Source: Nitrosomonas marina
GTDB taxonomy: Bacteria > Pseudomonadota > Gammaproteobacteria > Burkholderiales > Nitrosomonadaceae
DNA: 64,000 bases
Direction of reading: 5' to 3'
Assembly (NCBI RefSeq): GCF_900110145.1
Contig: NZ_FOCP01000009.1
Location: 54,024 to 118,023 of the forward strand
In this document: one piece after another, positions 9,479 through 17,946 of the stretch
Numbering within the stretch: the stretch's first letter is position 1
Layout of the letters: each line of letters opens with the position of its first letter
Notes under the pieces: model-generated
What the model was told of the DNA's origin: nothing
The model's database searches: none
The model's input: only the letters and a program-made list of their open reading frames with translations
Made by a program: the position numbers and the translations under genes

Positions 9479-10648
9479 CTATGATTTTGCTGGTTGAATC
9501 CGTTTAGGCGTGGTTTTTTCGCCGTGGTCAGATAAGTTTTCAAGTACCCTCGCCAGAATGGCGACGATTCTCTCGGCAGCTTTGCCGTCCCAGAGTTCAG
9601 GTCTGCGGCATACTGCCTGTGGACTGCGCAATACGTCAAGTGTTTCATGAATAATGGTGGCCGGATCAGTCCCCGCCAGCTTATTGGAACCTTCGTCAAC
9701 GGTGATGGGTCTTTCGGTGTTTTCGCGAATTGTGATGCATGGTACCCCCAGGGCCGTTGTTTCTTCCTGCAAACCGCCACTGTCCGTGAGCACCACTGCA
9801 GCATCTTTCCATAAATGAAGAAATGACATATAAGACTGTGGTCCTGTCAAGGTAATATCAGCCCCGAGGTCAATTGCAAATTTCTCCAGATTCTGGCGCG
9901 TGCGTGGGTGTACTGGAAAAATGAGCGGTAATTCCTGTGCGATCGTTTTGAGTGCGTGACTGATCTTTGTGAATGTGTCTGCATCATCGACATTGCTTGG
10001 GCGGTGCAGTGTGACGACACCATATCGTTTTCCGGCCGCAGCCTGTGCCTTTTTATACGCTGTAGTAGCCAGGTTGCGGGTGTCCATGCGTGAGAGCTTG
10101 TCAGCCTGATAGAGCAGATTGTCAACCATTACATGCCCGACGTTAAATATGGCGTCATCGGATTTGCCTTCATGTTGCAAGTGGTGCATGCCGCTGGGTT
10201 CGGTCACAAAAAACCAATCGGAAATGCTGTCCGTGACCAGCCGGTTTATTTCTTCAGGCATGCCCATATCGCCGCTACGCAGTCCAGCTTCGACATGAGC
10301 CACTGGTATCTGCAGCTTTTTGGCGACAATAGAGCAGGCGAGTGTTGAGTTGACATCACCAACGACGAGAACAGCATCCGGTATGGTTTTTTGACAGTAT
10401 TCCTCAAAAGCAACCATGATCCGTGCTGTCTGTTGCGCATGTGAGCCACCACCAACACCCATAAAAAAATCGGGTTGAGGAATACCCAGTTCTTCAAAAA
10501 ATACTGCGTTCATTTCCGGATCGTAGTGTTGGCCTGTGTGAATGATTTTGTAAGTCAGCGTTGGGTGTGCATTTAGCGCACGCACGATTGGCGCGATTTT
10601 CATAAAATTGGGTCGCGCACCAGCTACGAGATAAATTACTTTTGGCAT
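9479..10648 (-). CDS. wecB: UDP-N-acetylglucosamine 2-epimerase (non-hydrolysing)
   Basis: Converts UDP-GlcNAc to UDP-ManNAc for capsule, O-antigen or enterobacterial-common-antigen-type sugars. The protein from the ATG at 10648 (389 residues) begins MPKVIYLVAGARPNFMKIAP, the usual family start; the frame extends upstream to 10735 with sequence unlike the family. Signatures are HTGQHYD, HVEAGLRSGDMGMPEEINR and the active-site LTDSGGLQEE. The last residues (KTTPKRIQPAKS) form a short basic tail. The wecB start is poorly supported by a ribosome site. Operon with manC. Confidence 0.92.
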   Translation of the reverse strand: MPKVIYLVAGARPNFMKIAPIVRALNAHPTLTYKIIHTGQHYDPEMNAVFFEELGIPQPDFFMGVGGGSHAQQTARIMVAFEEYCQKTIPDAVLVVGDVNSTLACSIVAKKLQIPVAHVEAGLRSGDMGMPEEINRLVTDSISDWFFVTEPSGMHHLQHEGKSDDAIFNVGHVMVDNLLYQADKLSRMDTRNLATTAYKKAQAAAGKRYGVVTLHRPSNVDDADTFTKISHALKTIAQELPLIFPVHPRTRQNLEKFAIDLGADITLTGPQSYMSFLHLWKDAAVVLTDSGGLQEETTALGVPCITIRENTERPITVDEGSNKLAGTDPATIIHETLDVLRSPQAVCRRPELWDGKAAERIVAILARVLENLSDHGEKTTPKRIQPAKS

Positions 10649-10845
10649 AAATTTGTACGAATGGAATGCGGTTCCGATTACGTTCGAAGCAGCGTTAAAA
10701 AAGAATAGAGGGGTAACTATTTTAGTTGATTTCATTCAATGGTTAAGTTGAATTTATATTCTTTTTTCGGGTCTTATTTGAAAGATAAGTAATTATGTTG
10801 ATTATTTTTGTGATAGTACTTGCAATCTTTGTAAACTGGAATATA

Positions 10846-10866
10846 ATTACGAATCATTCTCATTAA
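10846..10866. promoter_or_regulatory. Putative Fur-binding site upstream of bfd-bfr
   Basis: The sequence ACGAATCATTCTCATTAAT reads on the other strand as ATTAATGAGAATGATTCGT, the familiar GAGAATGATT core of Fur boxes (9 of 10 bases match the half-site AATCATTATC). It lies about 90 bases before the bfd start in a 307-base AT-rich gap shared with the divergent wecB. Only one half-site is strong, so this is a candidate. Confidence 0.55.
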
Positions 10867-10955
10867 TGTCATTATTTTTGATCTGATTTGTCTGATTTTA
10901 TCAGGTGGTTTGCTTAATAGAATATATAAAAACGCTTAAGGTTAAGCCATTCATC

Positions 10956-11258
10956 ATGTATATTTGTGTATGTAAAGGAGTTACGGACGGTGCGATTCGC
11001 GAGGCTGTCGATAAAGGTGCCGAGCGTATGCGTGACTTGAAAAACTGTCTGGGTGTTACTGAGCAGTGTGGTGTCTGCGCCTGTCATGCAAAGGAAATTC
11101 TTGAACAGGCGCGCCAGCAAAAGGCTCAGGTACAGGCTTCTGTACCGGAAGTGGCATACAAACCGGGTCCTATATATATGAAACAACTGCCTGAGGAGAC
11201 AGACGATGAAAGGGAATACCGAAATCATTCAGTGGCTGAATCGCCAATTACTGCATGA
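10956..11258 (+). CDS. bfd: Bacterioferritin-associated ferredoxin
   Basis: [2Fe-2S] protein that delivers electrons to bacterioferritin to release stored iron. The four cluster ligands C4, C6, C38 and C41 fall exactly where they do in E. coli Bfd (MYICVCKG and TEQCGVC). At 100 residues it is much longer than the usual ~64; the extra C-terminal part is polar, without recognisable motif, and its last 53 bases overlap the bfr start in another frame. An in-frame upstream GTG (10905) is less likely as start. A Fur-like site lies upstream. Confidence 0.92.
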   Translation: MYICVCKGVTDGAIREAVDKGAERMRDLKNCLGVTEQCGVCACHAKEILEQARQQKAQVQASVPEVAYKPGPIYMKQLPEETDDEREYRNHSVAESPITA

Positions 11259-11670
11259 GTTGACTGCAATTAATCAGTATTTTTTACATGCTCGTATGTA
11301 CAAGAACTGGGGATTTGACAGTCTTGCGAAGCATGAATACGATGAGTCGATTGAAGAAATGAAGCATGCAGACGATTTGATAGAGCGTATATTATTGCTG
11401 GAAGGACTGCCCAATCTACAGGAACTGGGCAAGTTATTGATCGGAGAAAAGGTGGAGGAGTGTGTGGCTTGTGATCTGAAGCTGGAACAGAATTCACATG
11501 AAACACTGACGGCAGCCATAGCCGCTTGTGAAGCACAAAAAGATTATGTGTCACGTGAGATTCTGGAGCGTATTCTGGATGACACGGAAGAACATATTGA
11601 CTGGCTGGAAACGCAGCTGGATGTGATGCAGAAAGTAGGTATTCAGAACTGGCTGCAAAGCCAGATCTAA
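11206..11670 (+). CDS. bfr: Bacterioferritin
   Basis: Heme-containing 24-mer iron store with ferroxidase centres. 154 residues. Ferroxidase ligands E18, E51 and H54 and the heme-axial Met52 are all present ([18 protein letters not shown]), followed by [16 protein letters not shown] and the second-centre helices with EIL and [14 protein letters not shown]. The start overlaps the 3' end of bfd by 53 bases, with GAGGAGACAGACG just upstream serving as ribosome site inside bfd. The pairing of bfd and bfr makes a store-and-release unit. Confidence 0.96.
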   Translation: MKGNTEIIQWLNRQLLHELTAINQYFLHARMYKNWGFDSLAKHEYDESIEEMKHADDLIERILLLEGLPNLQELGKLLIGEKVEECVACDLKLEQNSHETLTAAIAACEAQKDYVSREILERILDDTEEHIDWLETQLDVMQKVGIQNWLQSQI

Positions 11671-11983
11671 AAGTGAATTTTTTGCTGTGACTGCCCCAAA
11701 AATCATGATGTCGTTACTAGCGGGTGATTTGAAGGCGGAATAAAGTTCCGCGTGAAATTTCAAATCACCCGAAGAAACAGGATTTGTACTCGGAAATTTA
11801 GCGTCTGGCTGTAACGATGGATGTTGTTATCATGGGGATGCGACTTACCCGGTATCGCGTCAGCGCATAACGCGAATAAGTCTCAGAATAAGTCTCAAAG
11901 TATTTCTTGAAAAACCTATCGTGCATCAATAATGGATCAAGTGGTCGGGATGATTCAGAAAGATACAGAATTTAATAATAAAA
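11671..11983. other. Gap between bfr and TonB receptor with large hairpin and tandem repeat
   Basis: No gene. It contains a long inverted repeat (11722-11770) and a perfect 12-base tandem duplication GAATAAGTCTCA (11874-11885 and 11886-11897) about 90 bases before the receptor start. The tandem copies may be a regulator-binding site for the receptor gene. I cannot place a clear -35/-10 pair. Confidence 0.6.
11722..11770. repeat. Long two-tier inverted repeat after bfr
   Basis: The outer arms GGGTGATTTGAA (11722-11733) and TTCAAATCACCC (11759-11770) are perfectly complementary, and inside them GCGGAA (11735-11740) and TTCCGC (11746-11751) form a second perfect 6-bp stem with a 5-base loop. 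No T-run follows on either strand, so a simple rho-independent terminator is unlikely. It may be an mRNA 3' stabiliser for bfd-bfr or a palindromic intergenic repeat. Confidence 0.7.
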
Positions 11984-14413
11984 ATGAGCGGTATATTCAA
12001 AAAGAATCAACAAAGATCCAGATTTTGTCTGCATGTATTTTCAAGTTGTTTAGCGTTACTGTGTTGCCTATTGCTGAATCCAGCGACTGCTGAATCCAGC
12101 GGAAATCAGCAAACTGCAGCTACGGAGCGTGTCTATAGCATACCATCTGGTTCGTTGCTAGATGCGCTAGAAAAGTTCTCGCTACAGGCCGGTGTCGAGC
12201 TGATTTACAATTCCGAGTTGCTGGAAGGTTTAAAAACACAGGGCCTTGACGGTAGATATGATGCAGCGTCAGGGCTAAATTTATTATTAATCGGCACCGG
12301 ATATCGGTTTGTGCAGCAACCGAGCGGGTTTGAGATAGTAAGCGCTCAACCTTCAGGCGGCCTTGAAGTTTCGGGGTCCAAATCCGATGAGAAAGTTACC
12401 GTATTACCCACAATACAAATTTCTGCCAGTAATACAGGAAGTTATGCTGCAACCAGTAGTGTGACCGCGACCAAAACAAATACCTTATTGCGCGATGTGC
12501 CGCAGTCCATAACTGTCGTAACCGAAGAGCTAATCAAAGATCAGGCGATTCAAAGTCTTGGCGATGCCGTGCGCTATGTGCCGGGAGTAGGTGTTTCTCA
12601 GGGAGAAGGTAATCGCGATGCATTGATTTTTCGCGGTAACCGCTCAACCGGTGATTTTTTCGTTGATGGTGTTCGTGATGACGTCGCTTTTTTTCGTGAT
12701 TTGTATAATATCGAGCGCGTTGAGGTTCTGAAAGGCGCCAATGGAATGATTTTCGGCCGTGGTGGATCGGGGGGCGTCGTAAACCGTGTGACTAAACAAG
12801 CCAACTGGAATCCGGTACGCGAATTCTCATTCCAGGGCGGATCATTCAACCGAAAACGAATGACGGGCGATTTCGGTCATGTATTCAATGATAAAGTAGC
12901 TTTTCGGGTGAATGGGCTGTTTGAAGACTCAGACAGTTTTCGTGACGATGTTGTAATGCGGCGGCGCGGTGTATCACCAACCGTTACCATTAAACCCACA
13001 AATCGCACCAAGGTTGTGCTGAACATGGAACGTTTTCATGACGACAGGACGGCTGACAGGGGAATTCCATCATTCATGGGCCGGCCTCTGGATGTCAAAC
13101 GCTCTCAGTTTTTCGGTGATCCGCATCGCAGTCATGCAGACGCCGAAGTGTTGTCTTTTAATGCTTTAATCGAGCATCATTTTGATTTCGGTGGAACCCT
13201 GCGCAACCGGACGAACTATGCGCAGTATGATAAGTTTTACCAAAATATATTCGCCAACAGTCCTGTTTTCGCTGACCGCGTATCGCTGGGGGCCTATAAT
13301 GATACGACTGATCGCGAAAATGTTTTCAATCAAACAGATTTTCTGTACTCAGTTGACACGGGGCCGATCAGTCATACATTGCTGGCGGGTGTTGAAATTG
13401 GTCGGCAGATTACCAGCAATGTCCGTCAGACTGGTTTTTTTAATAATGATCCACGAGGCACAAGTTTTCGCGTGCCAGTGAGTAATCCAGTAACAAATGT
13501 CCCCATTGCGTTTGTCACGCAGGATACCGATGCGGACAACCGCAGTGTAGTCGATATCACGTCCTTGTATATTCAGGACCAGATTGAACTGCTGCCACAA
13601 TTGCAGGCCATCGCCGGGGTACGCTATGATTTGTTCGAGGTCGATTTTCGCAAAAGAAATGGTGATGCCGCTCAAATAAGTACCACTGATCATCTGATAT
13701 CACCGCGTTTTGGCCTGATTTATAAGCCGATAGAGCCGCTGTCAATTTATGCAAGCTACAGCCAGGCGTTTGTGCCCAGGGCTGGTGAACAATTAACAGG
13801 GATTATTGTTACCAGGGCGACGCTTAAGCCTGAAAAATTTACCACTTACGAGGCAGGCATTAAATGGGACATTTATCCTGATCTTGCCCTGACCGGTGCT
13901 GTATTCAGACTGGACCGTACCAACGTGATTACTGTTGATCCCAACGATTCGACGCGTACGTTTCTTGCCAAAGGTCAGCGCACAGAAGGTATAGAAATCG
14001 GTTTGAGCGGAAGAATCACGCAGAACCTGAGTGTTATGGGCGGTTACGCCTACCAGGAAGGAGAGCTCACCAGTACGCAATCGGCTGACGCGCAAAAGGG
14101 TGCAACAATAGGCGAATTGCCTCGTAACACCTTTTCGATGTGGAGTCGGTATGATTTCACGCCGCGGATTGGCGCTGCATTTGGTGTTATTTATCGCAGT
14201 TCAATGTTTGCAGCAGTGGATAATACAGTGCGAATACCCGATTTTACGCGAGTTGATGCAGCCTTGTTTGCACAATTTACCCGTCAGGTTCGCGGGCAGA
14301 TTAATATCGAAAATATTTTTGATACCAATTACTTTGCTTCAGTGCATAACAATAACAACATATCACCTGGTTCACCAATTGCTGTACGCGCCACGCTTGT
14401 GGCCAATTTTTAG
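11984..14413 (+). CDS. TonB-dependent siderophore receptor with STN domain
   Basis: Outer-membrane receptor that imports a ferric siderophore using TonB/ExbBD energy. 809 residues: signal peptide 1-36 (cut near NPATA/ES), a short STN domain at about 49-118 (YSIPSGSLLDALEKFSLQAGV), a plug domain with DVPQSITVVTEELIKDQ, RGN and VEVLKGANGMIFGRGGSGGVVNRVTK, then a 22-strand barrel ending in VANF with the terminal Phe. The plug resembles hydroxamate/catecholate receptors of the FhuE/Fiu/PupB type. An STN domain normally talks to a FecR-like anti-sigma factor, but no fecI/fecR pair is in the window. The ribosome site is weak. Confidence 0.93.
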   Translation: MSGIFKKNQQRSRFCLHVFSSCLALLCCLLLNPATAESSGNQQTAATERVYSIPSGSLLDALEKFSLQAGVELIYNSELLEGLKTQGLDGRYDAASGLNLLLIGTGYRFVQQPSGFEIVSAQPSGGLEVSGSKSDEKVTVLPTIQISASNTGSYAATSSVTATKTNTLLRDVPQSITVVTEELIKDQAIQSLGDAVRYVPGVGVSQGEGNRDALIFRGNRSTGDFFVDGVRDDVAFFRDLYNIERVEVLKGANGMIFGRGGSGGVVNRVTKQANWNPVREFSFQGGSFNRKRMTGDFGHVFNDKVAFRVNGLFEDSDSFRDDVVMRRRGVSPTVTIKPTNRTKVVLNMERFHDDRTADRGIPSFMGRPLDVKRSQFFGDPHRSHADAEVLSFNALIEHHFDFGGTLRNRTNYAQYDKFYQNIFANSPVFADRVSLGAYNDTTDRENVFNQTDFLYSVDTGPISHTLLAGVEIGRQITSNVRQTGFFNNDPRGTSFRVPVSNPVTNVPIAFVTQDTDADNRSVVDITSLYIQDQIELLPQLQAIAGVRYDLFEVDFRKRNGDAAQISTTDHLISPRFGLIYKPIEPLSIYASYSQAFVPRAGEQLTGIIVTRATLKPEKFTTYEAGIKWDIYPDLALTGAVFRLDRTNVITVDPNDSTRTFLAKGQRTEGIEIGLSGRITQNLSVMGGYAYQEGELTSTQSADAQKGATIGELPRNTFSMWSRYDFTPRIGAAFGVIYRSSMFAAVDNTVRIPDFTRVDAALFAQFTRQVRGQINIENIFDTNYFASVHNNNNISPGSPIAVRATLVANF

Positions 14414-14458
14414 TAAACACATTGTTCGCAAGGTAAGGTCAGAGAAAATAAATATCTT

Positions 14459-14524
14459 AACAATAACTATTATTATTAATATTTGTGTTCTTTTTATTGA
14501 ACAATAACTATTATTATTAATATT
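14459..14524. repeat. Two 25-base AT-rich direct repeats, possible tandem Fur sites
   Basis: Two identical copies containing AATAACTATTATTATTAA lie at 14459-14483 and 14500-14524, 41 bases apart start to start, between the receptor and the duplicated exported protein. The repeating NAT triplets resemble degenerate Fur boxes, and the place (50-115 bases before the start at 14575) suits an operator. Fur binding is inferred from context. Confidence 0.6.
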
Positions 14525-14574
14525 ATCGTAAAAATATTTTTTTTGTCTCAAATAGAAAAAAGGAGAGAGAGAGT

Positions 14575-16842
14575 ATGATTGCAAATACAAAAGCACTGAT
14601 CCTGGTCGGTGCGGTAATGGCATTAATGAGCGGTTATTTCATTTTTGGCCCCGACAGGATGGTGGTACATGCCGCCACGCTGGAAACTACATCTAATGCC
14701 GAAGCGGTTGATACAGCCGTTGCGGCATTTCAGGAGATCGGTGCGCTCAGGCGGGAAGATCCGATTGATGCGAATGCTATTCGTAACGTTTATTTAAATT
14801 CGTTGCAGGCGCTGACGCAGCAAGTCGATACGGATAACGGCCTGACACTGGACAGCGACGTGCTTGTGGCGATTGATGAAATCAGTACCGGCAACGAGCC
14901 CACACTGGCTGCTCAGGTGATTGATAAAACACTGCAGCGCGTATTTTATTTGACTATTCTGGATCGTATTACAGCCGTCCGCGATGATTTCGAGACCGCA
15001 TCGACAGAGGCATTGAATGCTACTTGGAATGAGGCTGTAGCAGCATTTGAGGCGATCAAGGGTACGGCTGCACGAGAAAACAAGATCATTTCTGCTGATC
15101 GGCAGTCAATAGAAACTGGTGATAATCCTGCGCTGGATGTCCAGGTTGCTCTGGCGTTTGAACGGGGAAGAACAGCATTAAACAAGCAGAACCCGACTGA
15201 GGATCTGATTGAGGTCAAGATTGTACGACAAATTATTCGCTTGTCTCTGGTACGCGCATACTATATTGGCGTGCTGCGTGAAGTTGAGGGCGTGGTGTCC
15301 AATCGTGACCGCGATATCGAAGAAGCCAGGGAAAAACAGAAGGAAGGCGAAATTTTCTATCGCCTCATTGAAGAGTTTATTACCCGTGAAAATGCGACCG
15401 GTAGCGAACTTATCAAAGCCCAGTTTACCGGAAATATTGCATCCGTAGATGCGGATGCAATCGTCAGCGAGTTGAGCAAAGGATTTATCGGCCGTGTGCG
15501 CGCAGAACTGGATGCGAATGAAAGCAGCATACTGGATGATCGCGGTCGTGCTATGGAAGTGGCCGAAGAGGCGCTGTTGTATGCCAACACGTTTCTGGCT
15601 GACCTTGAAATACGCCTGGATTCGAACGCACGAAGCGAAATTGAAACCGCGTTAAGCAATCTTATAGGCGCCAGTAACGCCTCGGATGCGACCGGTGCCG
15701 AACAGGCGCGCCAGGAAATAGACAACGTACTGATGGCATATGAACAAACACTGGCAATTACAGAATATGAGCAGACAGTGGAAACACCATTCGTCGATAC
15801 AGCAGTCACGGCTTTTCAGACTATCGGTTCACTGCGGCGACAGGATCCGGTCGATGCACAGGCTATCCTGGATGCATATGCCGGCGAACTGCAGCAGTTA
15901 ACGCAAATTATAGACAGCATTTACCGGTCGTCAATGGACAGCGATGTTCTCGCAGCAATAGACGATATCAGTAATGCCCAGCAGGTACCGCTTGCTGTCC
16001 AGGCAATCGACAAAACACTGCAACGAGTTTTTGCGCTGACAATTTATAACCGGTTAACCTACGTACTTGATTTTTTCGATGATCAAACCATAGGTGAGCT
16101 TGAACTGGAATGGGATAGAGCGTATTCGGCATTTCAGGCGATAAAAGGCACGGTCGCCAGAGAAAACAAAGTGCTGACCGCGGACCGGCAGTCTATCGAA
16201 AGCGGCAGCAATCCGTTTCTTGATAGCCGGGTTACACTGGCGCTAATCGATGGTAAAACGGCAATCGGCAGCTCGGCCTCAAATAGCATGGAACAACTAA
16301 TCATCGCACGCGAACAGGTGATATTTCCTGTGGTACGTGCGTTTCTGATAGGGGTGTTGCGCGAAGTTGAAGGTATTGTCGAAAACCGGGATCGAGATAT
16401 TGACGAAGCGCTTGAAAAGCAGGTTGAAGGTATTTATTTCTATCGAATTGTTGAACCTGTGATTGCGGCAGGAAACACCAATAGCAACGCACGGATTAAA
16501 GCACAGCTGGCGGGTGATTTGGCGGCAGTCAATGCTGATCAGATTGTCAGTGACATCAGTCGTGGAGTTATTGGCCAGGTCAATAGTAGTTTGGGAGTAT
16601 ATGAGCAGTCGTTCGATTCTGATAGGGCGCAGGCCAGGTGGGCCGCGGAGGTTATAGCGCTGTATACGCAGATTCTGCTTCCCGATCTTGAACTTCGTCT
16701 GGATGCAACAAGGCGCGTCAAAATCGAGAATGCTTTACAGGATTTGATTGAAGCTGCTGCGCAAAGTGATTCAACGAAAGCAGAGTCCGCTCAGCAAACA
16801 ATTACAGGATTTATTCTGGAATACGAGAATGAATTAAACTAA
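14575..16842 (+). CDS. Unknown exported protein with two ~360-residue tandem repeats
   Basis: I do not recognise a family. 755 residues: an N-terminal hydrophobic signal (residues 6-25, likely cut near VHAA/TLE), then two homologous halves, residues 45-406 and 407-755. Matching blocks are VDTAVAAFQEIGALRREDP / VDTAVTAFQTIGSLRRQDP, IDKTLQRVF in both, AIKGTAARENK / AIKGTVARENK, DRQSIE in both, IGVLREVEGVV / IGVLREVEGIV and NRDRDI in both. The mature protein has no Cys and no His, is acidic and looks all-helical. Starts after a strong AGGAGAGAGAGAG. Its place between two TonB receptors and behind possible Fur sites suggests a periplasmic or secreted role in metal acquisition; that is inference only. 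Confidence 0.9.
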   Translation: MIANTKALILVGAVMALMSGYFIFGPDRMVVHAATLETTSNAEAVDTAVAAFQEIGALRREDPIDANAIRNVYLNSLQALTQQVDTDNGLTLDSDVLVAIDEISTGNEPTLAAQVIDKTLQRVFYLTILDRITAVRDDFETASTEALNATWNEAVAAFEAIKGTAARENKIISADRQSIETGDNPALDVQVALAFERGRTALNKQNPTEDLIEVKIVRQIIRLSLVRAYYIGVLREVEGVVSNRDRDIEEAREKQKEGEIFYRLIEEFITRENATGSELIKAQFTGNIASVDADAIVSELSKGFIGRVRAELDANESSILDDRGRAMEVAEEALLYANTFLADLEIRLDSNARSEIETALSNLIGASNASDATGAEQARQEIDNVLMAYEQTLAITEYEQTVETPFVDTAVTAFQTIGSLRRQDPVDAQAILDAYAGELQQLTQIIDSIYRSSMDSDVLAAIDDISNAQQVPLAVQAIDKTLQRVFALTIYNRLTYVLDFFDDQTIGELELEWDRAYSAFQAIKGTVARENKVLTADRQSIESGSNPFLDSRVTLALIDGKTAIGSSASNSMEQLIIAREQVIFPVVRAFLIGVLREVEGIVENRDRDIDEALEKQVEGIYFYRIVEPVIAAGNTNSNARIKAQLAGDLAAVNADQIVSDISRGVIGQVNSSLGVYEQSFDSDRAQARWAAEVIALYTQILLPDLELRLDATRRVKIENALQDLIEAAAQSDSTKAESAQQTITGFILEYENELN

Positions 16843-16850
16843 TCGTCAAT

Positions 16851-16895
16851 GCGCCCATCAGCAAATTGCTGATGGGCGCTTCTGGCATATTTTCT
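16851..16895 (+). terminator. Rho-independent terminator after the duplicated exported protein
   Basis: A perfect stem, GCGCCCATCAGCAA (16851-16864) against TTGCTGATGGGCGC (16866-16879), is followed by a T-rich stretch (TTCTGGCATATTTT). It starts 8 bases after the stop codon at 16842. Confidence 0.85.
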
Positions 16896-17946
16896 GTTAG
16901 ACCTGTATTTGCCACACGTATAATGACAAGTGTCGGGGTTCAATGAAAACCACTAATAACTCGACCAGATCGAAAGAGCGCTGCATTTGTTTCAACCTTC
17001 ATTTGACATAATCCGTTTTTTTTGACATTGCTTCAAAATAGACGCAACTGCACCCTGTGTAAAATGATGCCTGCTATTTTATTATGTTAAAGCTGGTGTC
17101 GATTAAAACCGAAAAGTACAGACTTTAGCACGCCGCACTATATCTTGTGCAGTCAATCAATCCTTAAAATCTGTACAATCTTTCTCTAAAAAGTGTATAG
17201 CTGGCGTTGGACGAACTCAAACTGTTCACATACTGCATGTATGACTATTTTGTTCGGTCTGGCCGTGAGCATTGCATCTCTAGAATGAGATTCCGAACTG
17301 GGTTAAAGCGTTTCCTGGAAATTGTTTGGAAAAGTTCGTTGCCGCCGATGCAGAACCGATTACAATCCAAAAATGTAACTTAGTTGCGATAATTGTTTTG
17401 TATGTATAGCGTATTCGCTATATGTTGATACCAAGCACATATGATGACCGGGTATGGCGGTTTCATGTCAAATCATGATGTCCATAGCATCAGCATGCGC
17501 ACTATAAATGCACGCGTTGCACCAAGGTTGACTGCCTGTATGATTTGCCATCAAAGCGTCATTTAAACCTGCCGGCAGGGTATCGATTCCAGGCAATGGA
17601 ATGAACCGTAAAGGGATTATGCGCACAATGTGTTTAAGTTTTTATTGTTTTCCAGTAGAAACGAAGGATTTAACAGAAGTATCAGATTGATTAAAGGCGC
17701 TGTAAACCAGTGACAGACATCATCATTGATCTTTCGTGTCTGCGTGTTTCAACACCTGTTATTGGAGGATAATAGCATGTGACGCTCTCGCTGGAGCCGG
17801 CTGTTGTTAGGGTCTGCCAATCTGAAGCAGGATTGTTGTTGAAACGAATTAAAATGTGCGTATTTGTTTCCGAGTATGCTATGTAATACAAATGCAGCAA
17901 GATTGCCTTATAGCAGCTTCTTTGCCAGTCAATCATTATATTGTCA
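16896..17946. other. One-kilobase gap before the ZnuD-like receptor
   Basis: No gene is supported. All short frames here lack ribosome sites or family resemblance. Composition is like the surroundings and there are no terminal inverted repeats marking a mobile element. The length suggests a decayed gene or an untranslated regulatory region. I checked for a cobalamin riboswitch ahead of the receptor and did not find its conserved blocks. Confidence 0.5.

Noticed and set aside
16896..17940. Possible insertion-sequence remnant or small genes in the gap
   Set aside because: No terminal inverted repeats, target duplications or transposase motifs; the short frames are without ribosome sites or resemblance.
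17700..17946. Cobalamin riboswitch before the TonB receptor
   Set aside because: The conserved B12-box and flanking blocks are absent, and the plug resembles ZnuD rather than BtuB.
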